A stretch of 64,000 nt of DNA from Helianthus annuus (GCF_002127325.2 NC_035448.2:63954540-64018539), one strand, 5' to 3'. Shown: positions 10,775 to 23,837, counted from the stretch's first letter. Made by a program: numbers and translations. The notes: generated by a model from the sequence alone, not told the origin.

Positions 10775-12392
10775 ATGATGCTAAGATCCTCCCCGGCTAA
10801 GGATCACACAAAAGACAGTCTTTTTAAGAGCCAGGGGATCATCGAAGATTCCATGAAAGAACGATGCTGCTTCACTAATCCACAAATAGACAGAATCCGT
10901 CATTGCTTTCCGGCGAGTACCGTTTTCAAAACCTTTGACCCCACCATTCTGAGCGATTTTATTTCTAAAACCTGGGTAGCTTTCCCGGTCACTCCATTCA
11001 TAATAGGATACACATACCCTTTCCCTGAATTCACCCAATCTTTCTTTTCCCTCACCGGCATCTCCTATATTCAAGCTATGCTAATGATGTGGAGGGTCTT
11101 GATCACCCTTGAAAGAATCATTGAGCAAGAAGGTATTGATCTGGGAATGTCGGAGTTGGCAGAGATGTACAACCTAGTGAGCCACGGATCCCACCGATAT
11201 TTATTCAAACATAAACCCGGCGAAGAACACCCCATCCTCAAGACTACCAAAAATGATACCAACTGGAAAAGGAGGTTCTTCTTTGTCAGGAAGGATACCA
11301 TTCCAAACGGGAAGGATTTGCCAAGGAAGTGGGCCACCCATGGTAGGATAGAGGATCCTTAGAAGGATCAACGAATAAGCTTGCTCTGGTGAGGATCACT
11401 AACATGTTTTCGTTTCTTTTGTGCGGCTATTTCTGTTTCACACATTATACCATCACCTGCCACCAAGGAGAGGCTTGCTGCTTTCAGAAAACTTGATCCT
11501 GCAACAAGGTTATTTCAAGCCATTACCCAGGATTATCAAGAAGTATCCTTAGGTTCTGTAACAATGTCAAGTAAGTATCCTGTTGTTTGCATAATTAAAT
11601 GTTTAATTAAATAGTTAAATAGAAATTGGATAAGGATACTTATCTGTTTTGGATGTGTTGGTGCTGGAAAGTCATCGAAGTCTGCTTCTCGCTTTAGTGT
11701 CACTGATCTTGACACCGTCCGATCCAGAAAGAAAAAGTCTGCCGCTAGCCCCTCCGTCATAGTCCCCAAAGCAACCACTTCGAAGGGAAGAGGTGGGAAG
11801 AAGAGAAAGGCTGCCGGTACCCTTGAAGGCATTCCCCTGATCCAGCATCAGTTCGAGGAATACGTTGCTGATGTAAGAATAGCTGATCCTTAAATGTGAT
11901 TCTTGTACATGATCCTTCCATACTGACAGTAAAGGATCCTAAATTATATCCTCTCTTTTGCAAAAATTTGCTGAAATCCGGGACTACGTTGGGAACGTTG
12001 AAGAGCTTGAAGAAAAATACTCGGACCTTCAACAAGTGGCGGTGCTCAAGGATCACAAGATTGCTTCCCTTGAAAAGGACCTCAGTGATGCCAAAACTCA
12101 GACGGTTAAAGCTCAGATCAACACTGATTATGAAAAGCACGAGATCATGGAGGATGCTAAAGTCTCCGCTGCCATTGCCATGTACAAAACCAAGTTGCAG
12201 ATGGCCCAAGAAGCTCAGGATCCTAATTTTGACAGGAGCAACTGGGACATGGAGGGCTGGAAGGCTAGGCTGGCTGAGTTGGAGGACGAAGAGGAGGCTG
12301 ATGAGGTTCTGGCAATTGAGGCGACCAACAGCGGCAAGGATCAGGGTGGAGAAGCAAGTGGAGCTGGTGAAGGTGATGCAGCGAAGGTGTAA
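10775..12392 (+). pseudogene. Antisense four-exon gene, element B copy
   Basis: Relative to gag-pol this gene is on the opposite strand. Aligned with the intact copies, the exons are 10775-11342, 11427-11570, 11661-11872 and 11964-12392 (568, 144, 212 and 429 bp; sum 1353, 451 codons with stop). Exon 1 carries the globular domain WVAFPVTPF..GYTYPFP..TQSFFSLTGISYIQA...WKRRFFFV, which resembles the Pfam family of putative gypsy-type transposon proteins (Transposase_28). Exon 3 is basic and Ser/Pro-rich. Exon 4 is an alpha-helical coiled coil with an acidic tail. All four exons are open. All three acceptor AGs are mutated (gcgg, gttg, gcaa), while the donors GTAGG, GTAAG and GTAAG are kept. It therefore probably cannot be spliced normally. 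Confidence 0.75.
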
Positions 12393-12642
12393 GCTGCATG
12401 AATGGGCAATGATGGACACTTCTAGACATAGCTGGAGCCCATTTTTTTAAGTTTGGTAGTTTGTTTTGTTGAACAATGATGGGTTGTGTTTTGAACAATA
12501 GTTACTAGGTTTATGGATCAAGGATCCTCGGACAATAGGTAGGATAATAGGTGGTGGAGGGATCCTTTGTTTGGGGGATGAAGCCACTTGTTATCCTGCC
12601 ACCTTTAATTTCCTACACTGTTATGACCACATGAAAAATGGA

Positions 12643-12692
12643 CACCCTTTGCCAACCCATGTGGACGGGCCACATTTTGCTGGTAGAAATGT
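12643..12692. terminator. Conserved hairpin TTGCCAACCCA / TGGGTTGGCAA
   Basis: Outer arms of about 11-14 bp (TTGCCAACCCATGT and ATGTGGGTTGGCAA) enclose a small inner hairpin TGTGG-ACGGG-CCACA. The same structure lies 150-300 bp behind the antisense stop codon in C, D, F and H. It may mark the 3' end of the antisense transcript; that role is inferred. Confidence 0.45.
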
Positions 12693-13162
12693 GGGTTGGC
12701 AATTTTGACAACCTTAAAGGGTTGAACATTTTGTGAATAAATAAAATCTTAACTTTTTGGCTTATCCTACGTTGTTATCCTTATGAATCCTTTAGTTTCC
12801 CACTGTTATTATATACTTTGTTTGAATAAGAAAGGTTAAACAAATTATGTTTAAGAATTTTAGGATATGATCCAAGATCAAATATCCTATAGTCGAAAAA
12901 CTTTAGAAAGGTTATGTCGTTTTAGGATCATTGGGTCTGTTGTCAAAGAATAAGGGTCACTTATATAATTGATAAATAAAATCAAGGTGATTTAAGGATC
13001 ATAATCCAAGTTAGGATCCTAACTCCTCAACAATAATGATTAGGATAATCAAAAAGACAAACCTTAGTGGAAGGTAAGGATCAAGGATCCTTGCTTGTTT
13101 AACTTTGAAAACCTGAAATAGAATATAACTTAGGACTAAGCCAACATATAAGAGAAGTTAGT

Positions 13163-13272
13163 GACTGGGGACAAGCCCAACAATTATGGGGACAAGCCCA
13201 ATATACTGGGGACAAGCCCAAAGGATAACTGGGGACAAGCCCAAAGGATAACTGGGGACAAGCCCAAAGGAT
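13163..13272. repeat. About 22-bp tandem repeats, element B
   Basis: Five copies of 'actggggacaagcccaaaggata' with small changes occur here. The same repeat is found in all Tat copies of the window with different copy numbers. Confidence 0.75.
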
Positions 13273-13760
13273 CTTGTGTAAACTGGAGTATGGCCCTCAC
13301 TGGCGACTATCCAAACATAGTGACATGAAAATGCCAAAACCTTAGCTAACGTGAAAACCTTAGAAACCTTAGGAACGGATGTATGGTACGTCTACAGTTA
13401 TACGTAGGATCCCAGATACAGCGAGTACAATGAAATTGTCAGCCCCTAAAGCGAGTACTGGTCCCATTGCCATGAACTATACCAGGATCATCGTGCACTA
13501 CTGGCGATACTGGGGACATGCCCAAAAACTGGGGACTAGCCCAAAGAACTTGATGCTTCTGTAGAGACTTTCTGCAAAACTTAAAACAAGTGAAAGGAGG
13601 ATGAAGGATCCAGGATCCTTATCCTTATATATATATATATATATATATATGATAATTAAGGATGGAAATAGTTTAAGATTGGATCATTACCAAAATGAGG
13701 ATCCTTTGTCATGTAAGGATCCTTCGAGGATACTCCTTAGCTAAGGATCATGGATCCTTA

Positions 13761-14060
13761 TCACATGAAGTATTTCTTCAAGTGGACAGCATTCCAAGCT
13801 CTTGGTAACAAATCACCTTCCATTGTCAGCAAACGATATGCCCCCTTTCCTACTTCAGCTTCAATCAAATAAGGGCCTTCCCACTTTGGTGCCAACTTTC
13901 CATCAGCAGGATTGGTGGTATTCTGAAATGCTTTCCTCAACACCATATCACCAACTTTGAATTTCCTGATCCTGACATTCTTGTTGTAAGCTCCAGCCAT
14001 CCTTCGTTGATAACTGGCCATCCTTATCCTTGCCAAATCCCTGAGTTCTTCTATAGTATC
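13761..14060 (-). pseudogene. Element B integrase C-terminus
   Basis: The minus strand encodes [43 protein letters not shown]...[27 protein letters not shown]...HLKKYFM and a stop at 13761. This is the C-terminal DNA-binding part of integrase, with the usual GDMVL and KWEGPY motifs of Ty3/gypsy polyproteins. It is separated from the catalytic core by element C, inserted at 14061; the core lies at 24575-25310. Confidence 0.85.
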
Positions 14061-14782
14061 TGTTAGGGCTGGATTTTTATAACACATCATCCTTACATGT
14101 GATCCTAACCAGTGATCCTTGTTTCTTTGGCAGATAGTGATCCTCAGCAGAGTTCCAGGATCAGGATCAGGGACCATCATAGGGATCCTCATGCTAACAG
14201 TTGTTTTCATTGAATTTAATGTTATCTTGCAGGAATGTCTAGCAGGATCCGCTCTTAGCATCGCAAACAAGGGACGCGTCTTTACAACTTTGGCATATGC
14301 TTAATCAGAGATGAACGTTGTAGAGGATATGGAAACTCGGCATGATTTAAGGGCGATAATTTAGGCTAGATTTACTTTTATTTCTAAAGGGGTAATGAGC
14401 TGATTGTTAGTTTATTTACCTAAAATAGGTCACTCACACTTGTATATATAACACTCTTCCCCATTCGGAAGACACACAACAACACATTTCTCACACGCTT
14501 AGACACTCGATACTATAGTGATCCTTGTACTCAGCTCATTATCATCCGAATTTGTAACCATTTTTTGTTATATTGAAGTTTGGTGATCGGTAGTTGCCAT
14601 CACCCGAGGTTTTTTATGCCGGAGATCATTCATTGATCAAGGGCTTTTTCCTCGTATAAATCCTTGTGTCACTTGCATATTTCAAAATAAAGTGATCCTT
14701 TATTTTTTCAACAAACCAAGCATCATTCCCCGTTTACTTAGAGTTTGGTTGCATTATCCTTGTGTGATTTTTGACCAAAACA
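14061..14782 (+). repeat. 5' LTR of element C
   Basis: It runs from TGTTAGGGCTGG to GACCAAAACA. A TATA box (TATATATAA, 14443-14451) marks the likely start of the RNA downstream. The conserved block with 'cccgaggttttttatgccgg' and 'cctcgtataaatcc' (14623-14662) can fold, and AATAAA is at 14686-14691. Confidence 0.92.
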
Positions 14783-14785
14783 GTT

Positions 14786-14803
14786 TGGCGCCCACCGTGG
14801 GGC
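14786..14803 (+). other. Primer-binding site (tRNA-Lys), element C
   Basis: TGGCGCCCACCGTGGGGC starts three bases after the LTR. It is complementary to the 3' end of plant tRNA-Lys (CUU anticodon type). The same 18 bases are in element F. Confidence 0.85.
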
Positions 14804-14859
14804 AATTGGTGCTTCATTCATAAGAAAACTTTCTGTTCGAAATCATTTCAAAGAATTAC

Positions 14860-17487
14860 ATGGCTTCATCATTGAAGAATACATCCACGGCGATGTCTGC
14901 AGTCACCTCGTCTCAGAACACTCTGCCTTTGCCTCCACCACCGGCAGGATCTCAAAAAAATGCTGAGAAGAGACCAACTCCTACTTTCTCTAAACCTCCA
15001 TCTTCTTCTGCTATGAATTCTTCTGGTCCCAGTACTAGTGATGTATTTACTTTGATTTTGCAGATGAAGGATAGTATGCAGCAGCAGGATGAAACTAATG
15101 ACAGGATCATCAGGGAAATCGGAGATCTCAAAAGACAAAAGAAAGCGGCAGAGGATCATTCCCCACTGATGCCCAAATCTTTAAGTTTTGATACTCCGAT
15201 GATCACTTCTCAGCCATCAGGAGTCCCAGACGTTCAAATTGTGGGAGGATCAAAAGGATTGCACCTCGGATCGGCAATAATGACTCAGGCATCGGGCTCA
15301 CATTTTCAGCCGGCAGGATCCTATCCTCAGCATATGGGATCCTTCGTGAATTCAGGAGCCTATCCAGGAGCGCAACAGTTTCAAGGATCCTACTTTGTTC
15401 CAGGATCATCCCAGGTTCAAGGATCCTCCTTTGTTCCAGGATCATCCCAAGTTCAAGGATCCTTCTTTGTTCCAGGATCATCCCAGGTTCAAGGATCCTC
15501 CTTTGTTCCAGGATCGTCTCAGATACCAGGATCCTCCCAGATGCCAGGATCCCTAAAGAGTTTGCAAATAGGAAATCTAGATGTCCATCAAGGGGATTTC
15601 ATTCCAATACAGACCATTGCCTCCACTGGTCCCTCCATCATCCCAGAATCCCAGCCATATGGATTCACACCCAGTATTCCTAACCTGAACCCAATGGGAG
15701 GTAACACCTTAAATAATTATCTTACCACTAACCATGGATTCGTGCAGGATACAGGTATCAATCATGCTATGGCCAGGGAGTTGCAGAAGCTGAAGGATAT
15801 GATCTCAAGTGTTCCAGGGGTAGTCAAGCCTATCCCGGAGATTGCAGATGGAAGCCATAAGGTATCTCGTTTTGCACCACCAATTTGTGATGCAGAGGTA
15901 CCCAAAAGGTTCCATATCCCTACTATGAAGCTGTATGATGGTACAACGGATCCTGAGGAGCACATAGCACAATACAGGGAGAGGATGAAGATCAATCCAA
16001 TCCCAGAAAAGTTAAATGAAGCATGCCTATGTAAAGGATTTGGATCCACTCTTACTGGATCAGCTCTTAAATGGCTGCTAAGTCTTCCCCCTTACTCTAT
16101 CACTTCATTTGCTAATTTAGTTAATTTATTCAATAATCAATTCTCTTGTAGTAGAAAATTTGAAAGATTAACTTATGATTTATACAGGGTAACTCAAAGT
16201 CATAATGAATCATTAAGGGATTATATAACTAAATTCAGTAAAGAATCCTTGGACATTCCCAACTTGGATATGGCCACGGCTGTTGAGGCCTTCAAAATGG
16301 GACTGCTTAAGGATTCATTGTTCTATGATGATCTTGTTATGACACCGTGTAGGAACCTAGATGAAGTAAGAACTCGGGCACTCAGGTTCATCCGGCTAGA
16401 GGATGACAAGAGGATCCAGGAAAGACAAGTAGGATCCTCAAAACAGGAAAAGCAAGGATCCTCCTTCAAGAACAATAAATTCAAATCCTACCATAAAAAT
16501 GACAACCAGAACGTGCATGCTGTTGACCAAGAAGAGGATGATGATGATGATTATCCTCCGATTTCTGAATATTGTTTTTCTGTTGACAATCATGAACTAA
16601 TCCTTGCAATGCAGAATCTAGGAGAAAAAGCCAGGTGGCCCAGAAAGAATGATAAACCATCCGGGACTAAAGACAAGTCAAAGTGGTGTGCATACCACGA
16701 GGATTTCGGGCATCTAACTGAAGAATGCATCGCACTAAGAAAGGAAATTGGATATCTGCTAAGCAAGGGGCATCTAAAAGAGTTGTTGGGAAGAAAAAAG
16801 CAAAGGACTCAGGATCCTGAAAGGATCCCTGAAAAGGCTCCAGCCCCTCCGGCGAATGCACAAGTGATCAACTTTATTTCCGGAGGATCAGACATCTGTG
16901 GTACATCCTTCTCAGCGGCTAAAAGGCATGCAAAGGAAGCAAAAATGGATAATGGAGAAAGACCTATCCGAACATCAAGTATCTCGGAAGGAAATACGAT
17001 AACATTTGATGAGGATGACCGCATTAACATCCAGGATCCCCATCATGATAGTTTAGTTATTACTCTATTTATTTCTAACCATTTTGTCCGCAGGATCCTT
17101 ATCGACGGAGGAAGCTCGGTAAACATTATCCAGCTTGATGTCCTAAAGAAGATGGGTATCCCAGAATCAGACATCACACCAAGATCCTCTGTACTTGTGG
17201 GATTCAGTGGAGAAACTAAGAAAACTCTGGGGGACAACAAACTCCCAATCTACGTGGAAGGATTACATAATTATCAAAAATTTTGTGTTATTGACTGTTT
17301 ATCTTGTTGTAATGTTATCCTTGGCAGGCCCTGGATACATGATATGAAAGCAGTCCCATCCACCTACCATCAATGTGTGAAACTCCGTAGCCCATGGGGG
17401 ATAATCAAAATCGACAGTGACCAGCAGGAGGCTAAGGATTGTTATACCTCATCCATGAAACCAACCTCGAAGCCAAGGGAGCAATAG
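14860..17487 (+). CDS. gag: Gag-protease polyprotein, element C (intact)
   Basis: This 875-residue open frame starts at MASSLKNTS, the same start as in F. It forms the virus-like particle and carries the protease that matures it. Residues 1-130 include a QMKDSMQQQDETNDRIIREIGDL helix. Residues about 175-230 are 12-residue repeats of the type SSFVPGSSQVQG. Residues about 355-530 are the retrotransposon Gag domain (MKLYDGTTDPEEHIAQYRER to RFIRLEDDK). About 608-625 is a zinc-knuckle-like C-x2-H-x4-H-x4-C block (WCAYHEDFGHLTEEC). About 745-830 is an aspartic protease with active-site block LIDGGSSVNII and the flap-side ILGRPW. It ends at TAG 17485-17487, directly in frame with RT. It is the only intact sense ORF among the Tat copies here. 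Confidence 0.92.
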   Translation: MASSLKNTSTAMSAVTSSQNTLPLPPPPAGSQKNAEKRPTPTFSKPPSSSAMNSSGPSTSDVFTLILQMKDSMQQQDETNDRIIREIGDLKRQKKAAEDHSPLMPKSLSFDTPMITSQPSGVPDVQIVGGSKGLHLGSAIMTQASGSHFQPAGSYPQHMGSFVNSGAYPGAQQFQGSYFVPGSSQVQGSSFVPGSSQVQGSFFVPGSSQVQGSSFVPGSSQIPGSSQMPGSLKSLQIGNLDVHQGDFIPIQTIASTGPSIIPESQPYGFTPSIPNLNPMGGNTLNNYLTTNHGFVQDTGINHAMARELQKLKDMISSVPGVVKPIPEIADGSHKVSRFAPPICDAEVPKRFHIPTMKLYDGTTDPEEHIAQYRERMKINPIPEKLNEACLCKGFGSTLTGSALKWLLSLPPYSITSFANLVNLFNNQFSCSRKFERLTYDLYRVTQSHNESLRDYITKFSKESLDIPNLDMATAVEAFKMGLLKDSLFYDDLVMTPCRNLDEVRTRALRFIRLEDDKRIQERQVGSSKQEKQGSSFKNNKFKSYHKNDNQNVHAVDQEEDDDDDYPPISEYCFSVDNHELILAMQNLGEKARWPRKNDKPSGTKDKSKWCAYHEDFGHLTEECIALRKEIGYLLSKGHLKELLGRKKQRTQDPERIPEKAPAPPANAQVINFISGGSDICGTSFSAAKRHAKEAKMDNGERPIRTSSISEGNTITFDEDDRINIQDPHHDSLVITLFISNHFVRRILIDGGSSVNIIQLDVLKKMGIPESDITPRSSVLVGFSGETKKTLGDNKLPIYVEGLHNYQKFCVIDCLSCCNVILGRPWIHDMKAVPSTYHQCVKLRSPWGIIKIDSDQQEAKDCYTSSMKPTSKPREQ
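15385..15555 (+). repeat. 36-bp in-frame repeats in gag
   Basis: Four to five imperfect copies of a 36-bp unit, 'ggatcctcctttgttccagg' followed by 'atcatcccaagttcaa', encode SSFVPGSSQVQG. F has a similar array (about 49916-50090) with a different copy number. All units are multiples of three and keep the frame. Confidence 0.8.
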
Positions 17488-20569
<3,082 letters not shown>

Positions 20570-21937
20570 ACAGGATCCTTCAAGCATACGATCCTTACAT
20601 TGGAAGCATCCTCGAAGGATCCCGGCGACATCAGTGATCCTTACTCTGGTAAAGTCCTTATCTCAAAACTTTTCCATTTTCTTATTTTTACCTAAGGATA
20701 AGGGTCACATATCCTTCATCCTTCTCTCATGAGAATTTGAGTTCTGATAAGTCCAGGTATCCTCAGCATATTATCGATAGTCTTCAAAAGCATCTTAGAT
20801 CCTTGGGTTCAACCCCAGTTATCCTTGGGCTTGTCCCCAGTTTTCGCCTGTAGCGCACGATGATCCTAGTATAGTTCACGTCTTTGGGACCAGTACCCAC
20901 TTTAGGGGCTGACAACCTCATCGTACTGGCTATATCTAGGATCCTACGTATAATGGTAGACGTACCATACATCCGTTCCTAAGGTTTCTAACGTTTTCAC
21001 GTTAGCTAAGGTTTTGGCATTTTCATGTCACTAAGTTTGGATAGTCGCCAGTGAGGGCCATACTCCAGTTTACACACGATCCTTGGGCTTGTCCCCAGTT
21101 ATCCTTCGGGCTTGTCCCCAGTTATCCTTTGGGCTTGTCCCCAGTTACTAACTTATCCTTTATATTGGCTTAGTCCCAAGTTATATTCCACTTTTTCAGG
21201 TTTTTGAAGTTAAACAATTAAGGATCCTTAATCCTTATTATCCATTAAAGTTTTACTTATGGTTATCCTGATTAAAGGTTAGGATCCTAACTTGGATCCT
21301 CAGGTATGATCCTTAAACTATTTCTTATTTCATTCATTATTCATTTGAATAACCCTTACACTTTGACAACTAAACCTATGATCCTCGATCATAAACTATT
21401 TTTGAAAATTTTTCGATTACAGGATATTTGATCCAGGATCATATCCTAAAATGATTGAACATTATTTGCTTAACTTTTCTTACTCAAATAAATACATTTC
21501 TAAACAAGCAGAAAATAAGAGGATAGACAAAGGATAACAACACGAGATAAGCCAAAAAGATTAGAGTTATTTTATTAACAAAGGATTTTAAACCCTTCAA
21601 AGTTGTCAAAATTGCCAACCCACGTTTCTACCAGCAAAACGTGGCCCGTCCACATGGGTTGGCAAAGGGTGCCCATTGTTTGTGCGGTCATAGCATGCAG
21701 GTAAATAAAAGCGGCAGGATCACAAAGGCTTCATCCCCCAAACAGAGGATCCCTCCACCGTTTGCAATCCTACCTATTGTCTGAAGGATCCTGGATCCTT
21801 AATCCTAAAACTATTGTTCAAAGTTACAAACCATCATTGTTTCAAAACATCACAACCACAAAAAACCACTACCAAATTTTAAAAAAATTGGGCTCTGGCT
21901 AAGTCTCGAAATATCCATCATTGCCCAATCCTGCAGC
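20570..21937. other. Convergent non-coding region, element C
   Basis: This lies between the pol stop and the antisense-gene stop. It contains 'gggcttgtccccagttatcc' repeats (20810-20850 and 21080-21150), the hairpin CTAACGT-TTTC-ACGTTAG (about 20988-21005), and the conserved hairpin with TTGCCAACCCA arms (about 21614-21665). No open frame is supported. AGGATCC and GATCC words are very dense. Confidence 0.6.
21080..21150. repeat. About 22-bp tandem repeats, element C
   Basis: Three copies of 'gggcttgtccccagttatcctt', the complement of the repeat in B, D and H. Confidence 0.75.
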
Positions 21938-23539
21938 TCAAACCTTCGCTGCACTGTCACCACCAGCTCCACTTGCTTCCCCCTGATCCTTGCCAACATC
22001 ACCGCCTTCAAGCATTGGGATCTCCTCAGCTTCATCATCATCCTCCAACTCTGCTAACCTTGCCTTCCAGCCCTCCACATCCCATGTGCTCTTGTCAAAG
22101 GCAGGATCCTGAGCCTCCGCAGCCATCTGCAATTGGATCTTATACATAGCTATTGTGGCAGAGACCTTGGCATCCTGGGTGATCTTCTGCTTCTCACAAT
22201 CCATGTTGACCAGCATTTGAGCAGCTTCATCCTTGGTAGCCCGGAGTTCCTTCTCAAGATCAGCTATCTTGAGATCCTTCAGCACGCCCATTTGTTGGAG
22301 GTCGGCGATTTGGCGATCCTGATCCTCAACATGGCCAAGGTAGGTTTCTATTTCAGCAAGTTTCTGCAGAAAGGGAAAAAGGTAAGTTCAGGACCAGGTG
22401 ATCCTCAAACAAGCGGATATACGAGCAGAATACACAAGCAAGAGCAATGATCCTTACTTCATTAACATAATCAAGAAACTGTTGGCGGAGCAGGGGAAAT
22501 CCTTGAAGATCCTCAGAAGCTTTTCTCTTCTTTCCCTTACCCCTGACAGGTGCTTTAGGGGCTGAAGCAGACGGACTAGCAGCAGGGGTCTTCTTCCTTG
22601 TAGACTTGACATTTGCAAGATCATCAATACCAAACTTGGAGGCTGACTTGACAGATTTCCCAGCGCCTACACAATCAAAATAAGATAAGTACTCTAACTA
22701 ATTTAAAAATCTTACATAGAACTACTTTTTAAATGAGGATACTTACTTGACATTGTGGCAGATGCGGAAGATACTTCCTGTGAATCTTGAATGGCAACTT
22801 GAAAATTTCTGGTCTCAGGATCAAGCTTTTTGAAGGCTAGAACTCTCTCTCTTGCAGCAGGAGTCAACTTGAGATGAGCAATAGATATGGCTGCACAAAA
22901 AACAAAATATTAGTGATCCTCACCCTAAGGAACAAACCTTATGGTGATCCTTCCAGGATCCTCTATCCTACCATGAGTAGCCCACTCCTTGGGCAGATCC
23001 TCCCCATTAGGGATGGTATCCCTCCTAACAAAGAAGAATCGTCGCTTCCAATTCATGTCATTTTTGGTGACCTTAAGAACAGGGTGATCCTCTCCGGCTT
23101 TCCGTTTGAGCAAATATCGACAGGATCCAAACGTTGTGAGATCATACAGCTCAGCCAGCTCCGCCATCCCTAGGTCAATCCCATCCTGCTCAATGATCCT
23201 TTCAAGGGTATACAAAACCCTCCAGATCATCGGCATGGCTTGGATGTAAGATATGCCGGTTAGGGAAAAGAAAGATTGGGTGAAAGCTGGAAAGGGATAC
23301 GTATAGCCTATGGTGAACGGAGTAACAGGAAAAGCTACCCAAGTATCGGAGACAAAGTCACTTAAAGCAGTGGGAGTGAAAGATTTAAAGATAGCATTCG
23401 CCGGAAAACTATGACGAATTCTATCAATATGAACATCGGTGAAACAACACCTCTCATGGGGAGAATCCTTGATGATCCCTTGACCCTTCAAGGGACTGTT
23501 CTTTTTAGGATCCTTATGAGGGGAGTTACGTAGCAGCAT
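21938..23539 (-). CDS. Antisense four-exon gene, element C (intact)
   Basis: This gene runs against gag-pol. Exons on the minus strand are 23539-22972, 22890-22747, 22666-22458 and 22363-21938 (568, 144, 209 and 426 bp; 448 residues). All three introns have GT donors (GTAGG, GTAAG, GTAAG) and AG acceptors (GCAG, GTAG, GCAG), and the joined frame has no stop. Residues 1-190: globular domain with CCFTDVHIDRIRHSFP, WVAFPVTPFTIGYTYPFP, SFFSLTGISYIQAMP, WRVLYTLERI and NWKRRFFFVRRDTIP, resembling putative gypsy-type transposon proteins (Transposase_28). Residues about 238-306: basic, Ser/Lys-rich with GKGKKRK (possible nuclear signal). Residues about 307-448: coiled coil with an acidic tail. Such extra antisense ORFs are known in some Tat elements; the function is unknown. 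It is intact although pol is broken. Confidence 0.82.
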
Positions 23540-23687
23540 GCTTGCAGAATGTTGAAGAAAAACAAAGAAGCAGAAAAACAGAGTAAGAGAAGGAAGAAGG
23601 AAGAAGAGAGATACCTGATTGATCTTCGGACGAGATTATAAAGGGAGTTTCTTTGATTTTAAATGCGAATTGATCCTATCTCTATCT

Positions 23688-23766
23688 CCTATTTATAATG
23701 ATGATCTGCAGGGCTGTCACTTCTGTGACGTAAGAATCACAACGGCTAGTCCGACTCCAACGGCTA
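23688..23766 (-). promoter_or_regulatory. Promoter of antisense gene, element C
   Basis: Reading towards the gene on the minus strand: TAGCCGTTGGA (plus 23766-23756, where the plus strand TCCAACGGCTA fits the MSA consensus YCYAACGGYYA exactly), a second TAGCCGTT (23748-23741), TTACGTCA (about 23733-23726), and TATAAATAGG (about 23698-23689). The start codon is about 150 bp further on. MSA elements are bound by three-repeat MYB factors in dividing cells; that this one works is inferred. Confidence 0.65.
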
Positions 23767-23837
23767 GTTATCCGATTAGCTCGTTGCAGATAAGATCAAG
23801 CAAAATACAACTCATTTATTTACAATATCACTCCTAA

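Larger units (their letters stand above)
12393..13760. other. Convergent non-coding region, element B
   Basis: This lies between the end of the antisense gene and the end of integrase, so both transcripts run towards it. It holds a conserved hairpin (12643-12692), a block of about 22-bp repeats (13163-13272), the conserved 'ggaacggatgtatggtacgtcta' block (13373-13396), and a (TA)n run at about 13626-13650. No open frame is supported. Confidence 0.6.
9748..14060 (-). mobile_element. Tat element B, left (3') part
   Basis: Read on the minus strand this is the 3' part of an element: the integrase end (14060-13761), non-coding region, antisense gene, polypurine tract and 3' LTR. It is interrupted at 14060/14061 by the complete element C. 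It resumes at 24575 with the 5-bp duplication GTATC on both sides, and the integrase reading then continues. The 5' half of B is not in the window; it should lie beyond the right edge behind D. Confidence 0.85.

Noticed and set aside
13379..13564. Short frame MYGTSTVIRRI (also in C, D, F and H)
   Set aside because: Conserved because the DNA block is conserved among the copies, but the frame differs in length, contains many changes and spans the tandem repeats; not convincing as a gene.
13626..13650. (TA)n run as a regulatory element
   Set aside because: Simple repeat in a non-coding region, not shared by the other Tat copies.
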